Shown here piece after piece: positions 55,904 to 64,000 of a stretch of 64,000 nucleotides of DNA. The position numbers and the translations under genes are program-made. Origin of the DNA: an uncultured Collinsella sp. (GTDB lineage: Bacteria; Actinomycetota; Coriobacteriia; Coriobacteriales; Coriobacteriaceae). Under the pieces are notes generated by a model. That model did not search any database and was not told the origin of the DNA. It worked only from the letters and a program-made list of their open reading frames with translations. Numbering within the stretch: position 1 is the stretch's first letter; each line of letters starts with the position of its first letter. The stretch covers positions 62,001 to 126,000 of the forward strand of contig CATYVH010000003.1 in assembly GCA_958413765.1 (NCBI GenBank). Reading direction: 5' to 3'.

Positions 55904-57265
55904 TTACAGACCGGCGATGTGATCGGCGGGCGTCGCGACGACCTGTCCGGCGCTCTTGGCGGGACGCTTCTTCTTAGTTTCGGCCGTGCCCAAAAGCCTC
56001 GCCTCAAGGCCGCTCACCAAGCGAGCGAGCGGCAGGGTGATGACCAGATAGAACAGGGCGGCAACCACGTACGGTGTAATAGAGCCCGTCGTGGCCACGA
56101 TGGTGCGGGCGTTCATGACGATCTCGACCACGCCCACGGCCGCGAGCAGCGACGTATCCTTGTAAAGCAGGATAAATTCACTGGTCAGCGTAGGCAGGAC
56201 ATTACGGAACGTCTGCGGAATCATGACATAGAGCAGCGTCTGGAACGCGTTCATGCCCAGCGAGCGCGCAGCCTCGTTCTGGCCCTTGGGGATCGACTGA
56301 ATACCGGCACGGAAGATCTCGCACAGGTAGGCGGACGAGTTCATGGCCATGACGATGACGCCCAGCACATAGTCGTCAACCTTGACGCCGGCCAGCGGCA
56401 GGCCAAAGAACGCGATGTAGATCTGCAGGAACGCCGGCGTACCGCGAATGATATTCACATAGATACCGGCAAGGCAACGCAGGATGCGCGACTTGGAGAT
56501 GCGCATGAGCGACAGGGCGAAACCGAAGGGAATTGCCAGCGGAAACGCCACGAGCACGATCGAGAGCGACATGAGGAAGCCTTTGAAGACGATCGGCAGG
56601 CTCTGGACCAAAATGACCGGGTTCAGGAACAGGCGAAGGAACATGTTGGAATTCCATGCCTCGACCCACGGCTGCTCCTTAAGGTCGGCCAGGAAGTTAT
56701 CGAATGCCGTCACGCCCTTGATCTCCACCGACGGAATCTTGGAGATCTTCTTGGTCGAACCATCGGCCAAAGTGTAGGTGCCGCTAAAGGCCTCGTCACC
56801 GCCCTCGACGGGGAAGGTCACGCCGTAGACCTCGACACGGAAAAAGCCGCCGGCAGGCGCCGTCTCGCCAAAGTCAATCTTGAGCGTCTGGCCGTCAGCC
56901 TTGCACGTGGGTTTCATGGGCGTACGGTCCATGAGGTCCTCGCCCGAGAGCATCGTCAATCGCGTGTCATCGGTACCAAACGTCGTGCCGTCGACAAACG
57001 TCAAAGAAAGACCGCTCAGCTCCTCGTCGGCATCGGCCTGAACTTCCCAGGTAATGCGCGTCTCGGTGCCGCCGACCACATCGCTGCCCGAACCGGTGTT
57101 GGGTCGGGCGGTAATCTTTGCGGTCTCAAGCGCCTGGGCGGTCGTGGGCGCATATGCCCCCGCGCACACCAGCGCGAGCGCCACGGCCATGACGCAGGCT
57201 AGCTTTTGGAGCAAGACGGGCAGTGGAAAACGCTGCTCAGCGGCCCCTTTGTTCAGTCGAGACAA
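55904..57265 (-). CDS. Polar amino acid ABC permease with N-terminal extracytoplasmic domain
   Basis: 453 aa, about twice the usual size. Residues 1-45 form a signal/anchor ending AQALET; about 50-185 are an extracytoplasmic beta-rich domain (AKITARPNTGSGSD...ITWEVQADADEELSGLSLTFVDG). The standard HisM/GlnP permease follows from about residue 215: VFKGFLMSLSIVLVAFPLAI, IYVNIIRGTPAFLQIYI (EAA-like coupling with NIIRGTP) and PKGQNEAARSLGMNAFQ. Start is TTG at 57265 with AGGAG 5 nt upstream; no ATG nearby. The fused outer domain is not part of ordinary permeases and may help capture substrate or bind the wall. Confidence 0.87.
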   Translation of the reverse strand: MSRLNKGAAEQRFPLPVLLQKLACVMAVALALVCAGAYAPTTAQALETAKITARPNTGSGSDVVGGTETRITWEVQADADEELSGLSLTFVDGTTFGTDDTRLTMLSGEDLMDRTPMKPTCKADGQTLKIDFGETAPAGGFFRVEVYGVTFPVEGGDEAFSGTYTLADGSTKKISKIPSVEIKGVTAFDNFLADLKEQPWVEAWNSNMFLRLFLNPVILVQSLPIVFKGFLMSLSIVLVAFPLAIPFGFALSLMRISKSRILRCLAGIYVNIIRGTPAFLQIYIAFFGLPLAGVKVDDYVLGVIVMAMNSSAYLCEIFRAGIQSIPKGQNEAARSLGMNAFQTLLYVMIPQTFRNVLPTLTSEFILLYKDTSLLAAVGVVEIVMNARTIVATTGSITPYVVAALFYLVITLPLARLVSGLEARLLGTAETKKKRPAKSAGQVVATPADHIAGL

Positions 57266-57330
57266 GGTGGCTCCTATCGTAGAAGTTGCCGGCAAAATGA
57301 GACGGAAATGCTCTCCGTCAAGAGAAGCGC

Positions 57331-57362
57331 AAAGGCCCTCTCCGCCAAAGCGGAAAGGGCCC
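57331..57362 (-). terminator. Partial terminator between SBP and permease genes
   Basis: GGCCCTCTCCGC and GCGGAAAGGGCC pair over 11 of 12; on the minus strand only TTT follows, so partial read-through is expected, giving more SBP than permease. Confidence 0.65.
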
Positions 57363-57383
57363 GCGAGCAATCAAGTAGCTATT

Positions 57384-58244
57384 TTACTTGATGTTGTACT
57401 TAGCCATGAGGGCATCAACGGTACCGTCGTCGGTCAGGTCCTTGATGGCCTGGTTGATGTCGTCCTTGAGCTTGGTGTTGCCCTGGTTGATGGCGATGGC
57501 GTACTCCTCGCCGGTGCTAATCTGCTTAATGGTCTGGCAGGTGTTGAACTGCTCGGCGGTCAGCTGGCTGGCAACGGAGCGGTTGGTGACTACGGCGTCG
57601 CCCTTATCGGACTGCAGAGCGCTGAAGCACTCGGTGGCGTCCTTGTAGGGGACGATCTTGGCCTTGGGGAAGTTCTCCTGGGCAAAGGACTCGGCGGTCG
57701 AGCCAGACTGGACGATGATGGTAGCATCGGCGTTGTTGAGCTTCTCGCTGTAGTTGTCGGCCGTGATGTCGGTGTTATCGACCTTGGTCACGATAGCCTG
57801 ATCGTCCATGTAGTAGGAATCGGAGAAAGTGACTTCCTTCTCACGCTCGGGCGTGTCGGTGATAGCCGCGATGGAAACGTCATATTTGGCGCCCGAAGCG
57901 ACGCCCGGAACCAGCGTGTCAAAGTCATTGTTGACATACTCGACATCCAGGCCCAGCTTGTCGCCGATAGCCTTGATGAGCTCAAGGTCAAAGCCCTGAT
58001 AATCGCCGTTGTCATCCTTGTACTCAAACGGAGCGTACTCGGCAGAGGTGCCGACGGTCAGCGTACCGTCCTTGACGAGCGCGTACTCCTTGGAGCCGTC
58101 GACCTTCTCGACCTTAGCGTCGTCAGAGCTGCTGGAACCGGCATCAGAACCAGAGGTGGCGTTGGACGAGCCGCAGCCCGTCAGAGCGAGGGCGAGCGCC
58201 ATAGCACCCGTGGCGGCAAATGCGCCAAGCTTCTTCAGCTTCAT
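57384..58244 (-). CDS. Polar amino acid ABC transporter substrate-binding lipoprotein
   Basis: 286 aa. Signal peptide with lipobox LTGC (Cys24), a Ser/Gly linker, then the SBP_bac_3 fold: TLTVGTSAEYAPFEYKDDNG, DVSIAAITDTPEREKEVTFS, and the substrate-contacting motifs GSTAESFAQ and TNRSVASQL. Length and motifs fit GlnH/HisJ-like binding proteins; the amino acid cannot be named. ATG at 58244 has GGAAGGAG. First gene of the three-gene operon. Confidence 0.92.
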   Translation of the reverse strand: MKLKKLGAFAATGAMALALALTGCGSSNATSGSDAGSSSSDDAKVEKVDGSKEYALVKDGTLTVGTSAEYAPFEYKDDNGDYQGFDLELIKAIGDKLGLDVEYVNNDFDTLVPGVASGAKYDVSIAAITDTPEREKEVTFSDSYYMDDQAIVTKVDNTDITADNYSEKLNNADATIIVQSGSTAESFAQENFPKAKIVPYKDATECFSALQSDKGDAVVTNRSVASQLTAEQFNTCQTIKQISTGEEYAIAINQGNTKLKDDINQAIKDLTDDGTVDALMAKYNIK

Positions 58245-58301
58245 AATCAGTCTCCTTCCAATGACCCCACGTGATTCAGAGGTCTGCAAAAACTGAGGGT
58301 T

Positions 58302-58330
58302 ATTATGCACCCGCTTGGAAGAATCTGCAA
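58302..58330 (-). promoter_or_regulatory. Promoter of the amino acid ABC operon
   Basis: On the minus strand TTGCAG (-35, 58325-58330) and CATAAT (-10, 58302-58307) are 17 bp apart, 58 bp before the SBP start. Confidence 0.6.
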
Positions 58331-58391
58331 TTAGAAAACTGATTGAAACAAACCCATAACGTGAATGGAGCACTCCACTTTATGGCAGCCT

Positions 58392-59258
58392 TTACTGCTG
58401 CAACGACCTTAACAGTTTGATTTCAGCCGCATAACCTGCAAGTTCGTTCGGTGTCTCCAAGATGAATGGCAATGCGCGCAAGCGGCCATTCGATACAATA
58501 TTCTGTATAACCTGCATACCGCCGCCAAACTCTTCACTACCCAGGTAGCCCTTGCCGATGCACTCGTGGCGATCCTTATGGGCGCCGCAGGGATTCTTGG
58601 AGTCATTGATGTGCACGGCGCGCAGGCGCTCGATACCCACCACACGATCGAACTCGTCAAGCACACCGTCAAGATCGCGGACGATGTCATAGCCGGCGTC
58701 ATTCACATGGCAGGTGTCTAGGCACACGCCCAACTTGGCCGACAGCTCGGGGCGCTTGTCGGCAACGCCCTCGATGATGAGCGCCAGCTCCTCAAAGCTG
58801 CGGCCCACCTCGGTGCCCTTGCCGGCCATGGTCTCGAGCAGCACCGTCGTCTGCTGGCCCTCAAACATCACCTGGCACAGGGTGTTGACGATCATCTGAA
58901 TGCCGGCGTCGGAGCCCTGCCCCACATGCGCACCGGGATGGAAGTTGTAGTAGTTGCCGGGCAGCGCCTCCATGCGCCGCAGGTCCTCGGCCATGGCCTC
59001 CAGGGCAAACTCGCGCGCCCGCTCCTTAGCGGAGCAGGGGTTATAGGTATACGGGGCATGAGCCACGAGCGGGCCAAAGTCGTTTTGCGCCATAAGCTCG
59101 CACAGGGCCGCCACGTCATCCATGTCAAGGTCTTTTGCCTTGCCACCGCGCGGGTTGCGCGTAAAGAACGCAAAGGTATTGGCGCCAATGGACAACGCCG
59201 TCTCCCCCATCGCCCGATAGCCCTTCGTCGTCGAAAGATGACACCCGATCGTCAGCAT
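58392..59258 (-). CDS. nfo: Endonuclease IV (apurinic/apyrimidinic endonuclease)
   Basis: 288 aa. MLTIGCHLSTTKGY, LVAHAPYTYNPCS, YYNFHPGAHVGQG, VLLETMAGKGTEVG, LGVCLDTCHVNDAGYD, AVHINDSKNPCGAHKDRHECIGKG and ILETPNE carry the three-zinc ligands of the Nfo TIM barrel. It cleaves AP sites in base-excision repair. ATG at 59258 follows GGGGAG at 6 nt; a TTG two codons upstream is less likely. The 63-bp palindrome A lies only 20 bp upstream. Confidence 0.95.
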   Translation of the reverse strand: MLTIGCHLSTTKGYRAMGETALSIGANTFAFFTRNPRGGKAKDLDMDDVAALCELMAQNDFGPLVAHAPYTYNPCSAKERAREFALEAMAEDLRRMEALPGNYYNFHPGAHVGQGSDAGIQMIVNTLCQVMFEGQQTTVLLETMAGKGTEVGRSFEELALIIEGVADKRPELSAKLGVCLDTCHVNDAGYDIVRDLDGVLDEFDRVVGIERLRAVHINDSKNPCGAHKDRHECIGKGYLGSEEFGGGMQVIQNIVSNGRLRALPFILETPNELAGYAAEIKLLRSLQQ

Positions 59259-59278
59259 CTCCAACTCCCCCTCATCAG

Positions 59279-59341
59279 TTGCGGTGAAATACGGTCTATT
59301 GGTGCCTTATTTTGGCGCAAACAGACCGTATTCCACCGCAA
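59279..59341. repeat. 63-bp palindromic element A
   Basis: TTGCGGTGAAATA and TATTCCACCGCAA form the outer arms, continued by CGGTCT/AGACCG. Same length as element B at 60438-60500, identical outer arms and flanks (GNTATAAAAGGG), but different inner stem sequence that still pairs. It lies between nfo and the oxidoreductase gene. Confidence 0.85.
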
Positions 59342-59402
59342 GATATAAAAGGGGCATCGGGGGCACGGTCCGCCGAGCCTTCTTGAGCACCAGCACCGCA
59401 GC

Positions 59403-60422
59403 CTAGAGCGTCAAGCGAATCGCATCGATGATCTGCGCGCAGCGCTGTGTGGCGGCAAGGGGCATGACGGGACTCTCGAGTTTCCCCGCCCGGATGAGCT
59501 GGGTCGCATGCGAAGCTTCGCCGTAAAAATCATCGACCTCAAATGGGGCGTCGATTTCGAGCACTCGACCGTCGGAGTACTTCACATGGGCGAGCTCGGG
59601 GCGATGGAGGCGCTCGATTTCCAACGAGCCCCGCTCGCAGGCAATCGTTAAGCGGCTTTCATATGCTGCTTTGCCGTCGTACACCATATGAATGGGTATA
59701 CCGCCGACACTCATATGGATCTCATCGGCCCAATCCACGCGGCCGCCCGATACGTCACGCCAGCGAACTTCACGAGACGAAACATCGCACGCACCCGCAA
59801 GCAGATCCTCAAACCACCCGACCGCATAGCAGCCCATGTCATATAGACAGCCACCCTGCAACGGATCGAGCAGATAACTCGAAGGGGACTCACCATAATC
59901 GAGTTTTTGCACGCTTTCGATCGAGACGATACAGCCGAGCTCGCCCGACGCAAGCAAGTCCTCCACGCGAGTGCGCATCGGGCAAAACCGATTCTTCATC
60001 GCCTCCATAAACAGCACGCCGTGCTCGCGAGAGGCGGAGGAAATCGAGAGAGCCTCTTCCTCACTCAAAACGGCCGGCTTTTCGCACAGCACGGCCTTTC
60101 CGGCGCGCAGCGCGCGACAGGCCCAACGCGTATGCATGCCATGCGGAAGAGCCAAGTAGATTGCGTCGACATCGGGGTCGGCAATCAGCGCGTCATAAGC
60201 CGCATCGCCGCTACCGTCAGCCGTGGCATAACTGTGCGCGGCATCAATCGAAAACGCCCTGCAAAACCCCTCAACATGCGAAGGGGTGCGACCGGCGGCA
60301 GCCACAAGCCGTGCCCCGTCCACCTCCTTGAGCGACGATGCAAATCGGTGCGAAATGTGCCCAGCGCCCAAAACGCCCCAACGAACCTCGCGCAAATCAT
60401 CATATGAATCCCGATGGCCCAC
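59403..60422 (-). CDS. Gfo/Idh/MocA-family oxidoreductase
   Basis: 339 aa. N-terminal Rossmann fold WGVLGAGHISHRFASSL (GxGxxxH-type), DAIYLALPHGMHTRWACRALRAGKAVLCEKPAVLSEEEA (EKP motif with catalytic Lys), and a C-terminal alpha/beta domain with LQGGCLYDMGCYAVGWFEDLL. Dihydrodiol- or sugar-type substrates are usual. Start is GTG at 60422 after AAGGGGGC. The gene is bracketed by the two 63-bp elements. Substrate unknown. Confidence 0.9.
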   Translation of the reverse strand: MGHRDSYDDLREVRWGVLGAGHISHRFASSLKEVDGARLVAAAGRTPSHVEGFCRAFSIDAAHSYATADGSGDAAYDALIADPDVDAIYLALPHGMHTRWACRALRAGKAVLCEKPAVLSEEEALSISSASREHGVLFMEAMKNRFCPMRTRVEDLLASGELGCIVSIESVQKLDYGESPSSYLLDPLQGGCLYDMGCYAVGWFEDLLAGACDVSSREVRWRDVSGGRVDWADEIHMSVGGIPIHMVYDGKAAYESRLTIACERGSLEIERLHRPELAHVKYSDGRVLEIDAPFEVDDFYGEASHATQLIRAGKLESPVMPLAATQRCAQIIDAIRLTL

Positions 60423-60437
60423 GACAGCCCCCTTCAG

Positions 60438-60500
60438 TTGCGGTGAAATAGTTCCTGTTTAAGCCCCATTCTGCCGCAAACAGGAACTATTCCACCGCAA
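60438..60500. repeat. 63-bp palindromic element B
   Basis: Outer arms identical to element A; inner stem GTTCCTGTTT/AAACAGGAAC pairs perfectly. Against element A four base pairs are changed on both sides (C-G to G-C, G-C to T-A twice, T-A to C-G). Confidence 0.85.
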
Positions 60501-60512
60501 GTTATAAAAGGG

Positions 60513-61703
60513 TCATGAGGAGCGCGTTTTGCAAAAGGCTTTAAGCGCAGCCGTTACGGGGCCAGGCTGGAAACGTCGGCGCACATCGTCGAGACGCTCG
60601 GGAATATCGATGTGCTGCGGGCAGTGACGTGCGCATTTGCCGCACTTGACGCAATTGCTCGCCAGCTTGGGCTCGTTCGTTCGCACCGCACTCGCCGTAA
60701 AGTACTGAGACAGCCCCGTAAACCAACTATGCGCGTAGCTCGCGTTGTAGGCGCCAAAGCAGCCGGGAATATTGATGCCCTTGGGGCACGGCATGCAGTA
60801 GCCGCACCCCGTACAGGGCACGCGATTCGATTTCTCAAACTCTCCCAGCACACGTGCGATGGTGTCGAGCTGCTCTGTCGTCATCGAATTCGGAAGTGCG
60901 CGATCCGCCAATGCCGCGTTCTCGTCCACCTGTGCGGTATCGGTCATGCCCGAAAGCAGCATCGTGACCTGAGGATGGTTCCACACCCACGAAAGTCCCC
61001 AGGCGGCAGGAGTGCGCAAATGCGGGTCACGGGCGTCATCGAGCACGGCGCGGGCCCGCGGAGGCAGCTTGCCCGCCAGGCGTCCGCCCAAAAGCGGTTC
61101 CATCACAAACACCGCGAGCCCGCGCTCGGCGGCTGCTATAAGTCCCGCCGTTCCCGCTTGGTAGCGCTCTCCAGCGTAGTTGTACTGAATCTGGCAAAAA
61201 TCCCAGTCATACGCGTCGAGCATCGTCAGGAAGTCCGCCGCACTGCCGTGATACGAAAAACCTATCTGGCGAATACGCCCCGCAGCATTTTGGTGCGCAA
61301 TCCAGTCCTCGATACCCAACGCCACCACGCGTTCCCACTGGGCGGGCGAGGTGATGTTGTGCATAAGGTAGTAGTCGATATGGTCGGTCCGCAAACGGTG
61401 CAGTTGCTCGTCAAAAAAGCGGTCGAAATCCTCCGCGCACTTGCACGAAGCGTGCGGCAACTTAGTCGCCAGCAACACCCGGTCGCGCAGCCCCAAGCGC
61501 TCAAGTGAGGCGCCCACGCGCACCTCGTTACCGGGATAGAGATACGCGGTATCCAGATAATTAATCCCCTGCTCCACCGCATGGGAAATGATGGCATCGG
61601 CTGTCTTCGCATCGGGGTGTCCCGGCGAACCGGGAAACCTCATGCAGCCCAGACCCAGAGCAGATATTCGGTTACCACTTTTGGGGTCAACGCGGTATTG
61701 CAC
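60513..61703 (-). CDS. Aldo-keto reductase with C-terminal 4Fe-4S ferredoxin motifs
   Basis: 396 aa. AKR barrel about 1-300: SALGLGCMRFPG, NYLDTAYLYPGNE (catalytic Tyr), IDYYLMHNI, QIQYNYAGE. C-terminal cluster-binding motifs CTGCGYCMPCPKGINIP and CVKCGKCARHCPQHIDIP (about 310-380). This is the ferredoxin-fused AKR type common in anaerobes. Start chosen as GTG 61703 with GGGAGGGG just upstream; an ATG six codons earlier and GTG-like starts at 61820 are possible. Substrate unknown. Confidence 0.9.
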   Translation of the reverse strand: MQYRVDPKSGNRISALGLGCMRFPGSPGHPDAKTADAIISHAVEQGINYLDTAYLYPGNEVRVGASLERLGLRDRVLLATKLPHASCKCAEDFDRFFDEQLHRLRTDHIDYYLMHNITSPAQWERVVALGIEDWIAHQNAAGRIRQIGFSYHGSAADFLTMLDAYDWDFCQIQYNYAGERYQAGTAGLIAAAERGLAVFVMEPLLGGRLAGKLPPRARAVLDDARDPHLRTPAAWGLSWVWNHPQVTMLLSGMTDTAQVDENAALADRALPNSMTTEQLDTIARVLGEFEKSNRVPCTGCGYCMPCPKGINIPGCFGAYNASYAHSWFTGLSQYFTASAVRTNEPKLASNCVKCGKCARHCPQHIDIPERLDDVRRRFQPGPVTAALKAFCKTRSS

Positions 61704-61920
61704 GGCCCCTCCCTTCGCCATCAGCGCCCCGGCAAGGCGAAACACAATGGTCACGCGGCCGAAACATCGTGGAATCGCAATCGAGAACGTATCGTAACGC
61801 AGCAGAAATCGAGCCGTCACGACACCGCTTTAACATCAGCAAAAAGCCCGATGAAAGGAGCAACAAACAAATACGGCCATCCGGTGCACGCAGCATGGTC
61901 CGGCAGCATACAATCCATCA

Positions 61921-61946
61921 GGCGCCCCTTACGCGGGCGCCTTTTA
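61921..61946 (+). terminator. Terminator hairpin directly upstream of the ketopantoate-reductase-like gene
   Basis: GGCGCCC (61921-61927) and GGGCGCC (61935-61941) form a 7-bp stem followed by TTTT, then the gene's GGGGAG site. It ends a short transcript or serves as a leader attenuator. Confidence 0.7.
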
Positions 61947-61964
61947 TATGGGGAGATGATTCGC

Positions 61965-62879
61965 ATGCAGATCAACAAGATCGCCTTTATCGGCAAGGGC
62001 GGCGTCGGCCTGCTCTACGGCAGCATGATTGCCAAGGCCCTCGGCAATGACGCCGTCGAATACGTTATGGATGACGCCCGTTTTGAGCGTCACGCAAACG
62101 ATGCGCTCACCGTCAACGGCAAGCCCTGTGCGCTCAAGTCCGTCCGCGCCAGCAAGGCAACGCCCGCCGATCTGGTCATCCTGACGGTCAAGACCACCGG
62201 TCTCGACCAAGCACTCAAGACTATGGAGCGCGTCGTGGGACCCAATACGCTCATCGCCTCGCTGTGCAACGGCATCACGAGCGAGCAAAAGATTGCCGAG
62301 CGCTTTGGCTGGGAGCATACCGTTCTTGGTATTTGCCAGGGCATGGACGCTGTGTTTCTCAACGGAGAGCTCACCTTTACCAACACGGGCGAAATCCGCT
62401 TTGGCGCGGCGGCCGGTACGGATCCCGCAGCCATCACCGCAATCGACGAGCTCTACACGCGCTGCGGCATCGCACACACCGTCGAGAGCGACATTGCGCA
62501 CCGCATGTGGGCCAAACTCATGCTCAACGACGGCATCAACCAGACCTGCATGGCCTACGGCGGCACGTACGGAAGCGCCACGGAGCCGGGCTCCGAGCAG
62601 CGTCGCTGCCTTGTTTCCGCCATGCGCGAAACGCTTGCGGTCGCCAACGCCGAGGGCGTTGAGCTGACCGAGGCAGACCTGACGCAGATGGTGCACCTCA
62701 TCGAAGGAATCGATCCCGCCGGCATGCCCTCGATGGCGCAAGACCGCGTCGCGCGGCGCAAAACCGAGGTCGAGGAGTTCGCCGGCACCATCTGCCGTCT
62801 GGCGGCCAAGCACGATATCCAGGCACCGCAGAACGAATGGCTCTATCAGCGCATTCGCGATATCGAGGCAAGCTGGTAG
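61965..62879 (+). CDS. Ketopantoate reductase family protein
   Basis: 304 aa. MQINKIAFIGKGGVGLLYGSMIA (GxGxxG), LTVKTTGLDQAL, NGITSEQ, and the C-terminal Lys/Asn/Glu region KLMLNDGINQTCMAYG with AVANAEGVELTEADL. PanE makes pantoate for CoA, but several paralogues reduce other 2-keto acids, so only the family is claimed. ATG at 61965 has GGGGAG at 8 nt. Divergent from the aldo-keto reductase. Confidence 0.88.
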   Translation: MQINKIAFIGKGGVGLLYGSMIAKALGNDAVEYVMDDARFERHANDALTVNGKPCALKSVRASKATPADLVILTVKTTGLDQALKTMERVVGPNTLIASLCNGITSEQKIAERFGWEHTVLGICQGMDAVFLNGELTFTNTGEIRFGAAAGTDPAAITAIDELYTRCGIAHTVESDIAHRMWAKLMLNDGINQTCMAYGGTYGSATEPGSEQRRCLVSAMRETLAVANAEGVELTEADLTQMVHLIEGIDPAGMPSMAQDRVARRKTEVEEFAGTICRLAAKHDIQAPQNEWLYQRIRDIEASW

Positions 62880-62912
62880 CGCCCGACTCACCACGTCAAC
62901 AGACTCAACAGC

Positions 62913-62950
62913 AAAGCCGCCGCAAGGGCACTCCCCTTACGGCGGCTTTC
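62913..62950 (+). terminator. Terminator after the ketopantoate-reductase-like gene
   Basis: AAAGCCGCCG and CGGCGGCTTT form a perfect 10-bp stem with a 17-nt loop. Confidence 0.8.
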
Positions 62951-62986
62951 ATCTTCATCTATAACCAGTAGTCGATGTCCCGACGG

Positions 62987-63193
62987 TCAGAGCTGCGACT
63001 CCGAGGCCTGGCCCTCATCGTCGCGACAAAGGACTACACCCGCACTTCCCAGCAGCGCGGCCGCAATCAGCGCGCCAACCACGATTGGAGCAGCCCCGCA
63101 TGACCCCTGCATGCCCGCAATGAGCGCGGCCGTGGGGCCAAGACAACCAAGTACCAATGCGACGACGGCAATAGCAATATCTCGAGCGTTCAT
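62987..63193 (-). CDS. Small two-helix membrane protein
   Basis: 68 aa. Two hydrophobic helices (about 5-25 and 35-55) joined by GMQGSCGAAP, then an acidic tail (CRDDEGQASESQL). ATG at 63193 has GGAGG upstream though at 11 nt. No family recognised; function unknown. It stands alone between two terminators. Confidence 0.6.
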   Translation of the reverse strand: MNARDIAIAVVALVLGCLGPTAALIAGMQGSCGAAPIVVGALIAAALLGSAGVVLCRDDEGQASESQL

Positions 63194-63304
63194 GAGACCA
63201 CTTCCTCCACGGGAAAGACCTTGCTTCTCATGGCTTAGTGTGCCCCGCGCCCATATGCCCAACGTAGCGCCACGGTAAAGGTTCTGTTAACCAAAATGCA
63301 TATA

Positions 63305-63351
63305 TAAAACGGGCGTCTTTACGTTGCCCGAAAGCTCGGTAAAGACGCCCG
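63305..63351 (-). terminator. Terminator of the right-edge surface protein gene
   Basis: CGGGCGTCTTTACG and CGGTAAAGACGCCCG pair over 13 positions; on the minus strand TTTTATATA follows. Confidence 0.8.
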
Positions 63352-63379
63352 CCCATCATATGTCTATAGCGCGAACAGA

Positions 63380-64000
63380 TTACCAACCGGTGTAGTAATC
63401 GGTCGTTCCGGCTGCGCAGCCCGAATCGTAGACCTTGCACTCGCCCTTGGAGCCCGTAAAAGTCGAGCCCTGGGCCTTATCGCCCGCGGCCACGACGTAG
63501 TAGCCATCGGCATCGCGCCAGAAACCCTCGGAATCCTGGGTCCACTCACCCGTGCGGTGGTGATACAGCACATTGCTGCTGTAGTAGGTCTCGCGACGGC
63601 CGTTGTAGTTGTTAACGCCACCGGAGCGCGTCAGGCCCGAGCCGTTCGCATAGTAAGCGGCGGCAACGTAAGACGAGCTGTAGCCGGCGTTGTAATACGA
63701 AGCCTGGGCGGCCTCGGCCTCGGCGGCCTCAAGCTCAAGCGCCTCGCGCTTAGCATCTTCGAGCGTGGCGCGCAGCTCATCGAGCTCGGTCGACTTGGTG
63801 TCGACCTCCTCCATCGTCAACAGGCTGCCCGCGCCGTCAATGCACTCTTGGAGCACGGCACGCTCGTCATCGGTGGCGTAGTCGCCATACATGTTCATGA
63901 TAATTTGGGCACGAACTTCCAAAGAGTCGCGCTTGGCCTCCATGGTGGCGTTCCACTCCTGCATGGAGCCAAAACCGTCGCCGCGATAATCGACGGGCTG
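63380..64000 (-). CDS. Surface or envelope protein, C-terminal part (N-terminus outside window)
   Basis: 207 residues visible, reading leftwards from the window edge without a stop. A coiled-coil segment (TKSTELDELRATLEDAKREALELEAAEAEA) leads to a Tyr/Ser/Gly region and a final ~70-aa domain with NNYNGRRETYYSSNVLYHHRTGEW, GFWRDADGYYVVAA and CKVYDSGCAAGTTDYYTGW. The end domain looks like the double-psi barrel domains of RlpA/3D-type wall proteins in gut anaerobes. No start chosen; an internal ATG at 63964 has no ribosome binding site. Confidence 0.75.
   Translation of the reverse strand, partial: QPVDYRGDGFGSMQEWNATMEAKRDSLEVRAQIIMNMYGDYATDDERAVLQECIDGAGSLLTMEEVDTKSTELDELRATLEDAKREALELEAAEAEAAQASYYNAGYSSSYVAAAYYANGSGLTRSGGVNNYNGRRETYYSSNVLYHHRTGEWTQDSEGFWRDADGYYVVAAGDKAQGSTFTGSKGECKVYDSGCAAGTTDYYTGW

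Noticed and set aside
1..64000. tRNA, rRNA, CRISPR or prophage genes
   Set aside because: I looked for T-loop words, tandem spaced repeats and integrase/portal-type proteins and saw none that held up.

Overview
Organism and overall character. The window is high-GC and densely coded, and it looks like a chromosome segment of a gut actinobacterium of the Coriobacteriia, most likely Collinsella or a close relative. That placement is inferred from gene content and style: a Trp-codon leader of actinobacterial type, a DAP/lysine operon under a lysine riboswitch, L-lactate dehydrogenase, an ECF transporter, GAAC-type SOS boxes, and many short dispersed palindromes. There are no rRNA or tRNA genes, no CRISPR array, no phage genes and no transposase that I can see. 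It reads as ordinary chromosome with one accessory-looking catabolic island (about 35.3-46.8 kb).

Layout. 0-5 kb: YugP-type protease (cut by the window edge), RNase D, a diacylglycerol-kinase-family lipid kinase with a 30-aa membrane peptide behind it, and a large surface-anchored C69 dipeptidase. 5-8.7 kb: a tryptophan ECF transporter (S component TrpP, fused double ATPase, EcfT) preceded by a leader peptide with three consecutive Trp codons and an intrinsic terminator, a classic attenuator layout. 8.7-16.5 kb: aspartate racemase with an ATP-grasp ligase (probable D-Asp cross-bridge pair), a secreted coiled-coil wall protein, then a Ser/Thr kinase / small regulator / FxLYD lipid-side protein group and an M20D amidohydrolase. 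16.6-20.8 kb: lysine riboswitch, a continuous LysA-DapA reading frame with an internal DapA start, DapB and DapH. The flanking M20D hydrolase and an aminotransferase at 24.4 kb could supply the missing acetyl-branch steps. 20.8-35.3 kb: mostly housekeeping genes (nucleoid protein, lipase-like protein, LDH, aminotransferase, NadE, EttA, TcdA, TatD), an sdpRI-like pair, and a 28-aa hydrophobic ORF behind an SOS-box promoter.

35.4-46.8 kb: a single-direction cluster headed by a GntR/UTRA regulator and a YfcC-type transporter. It contains FrlB, FrlC and two FrlD-like kinases (fructosamine/Amadori-product degradation) and five further enzymes not normally part of frl operons: two amidohydrolases, YjbQ, BtpA/SgcQ and an FGGY kinase. 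46.9-64 kb: two HAD phosphatases, Pgi, a truncated iron-alcohol-dehydrogenase-like protein between repeats, an SOS-type Y-family polymerase with a small partner, a copper-chaperone-like protein behind a CsoR-type box, DUF3793 plus flavodoxin behind an iron-box-like site, a polar amino-acid ABC transporter whose permease carries an extra extracytoplasmic domain, endonuclease IV, a Gfo/Idh/MocA oxidoreductase bracketed by two co-varying 63-bp palindromes, an aldo-keto reductase with 4Fe-4S motifs, a ketopantoate-reductase-family protein, and a partial surface protein at the right edge.

Most noteworthy: the Trp attenuator of the ECF transporter; the extended Amadori cluster; the LysA-DapA fusion frame; the SOS-box hydrophobic mini-ORF; the covarying 63-bp palindromes; and the dispersed GGGACAGG elements that sit at gene boundaries and bracket two genes.
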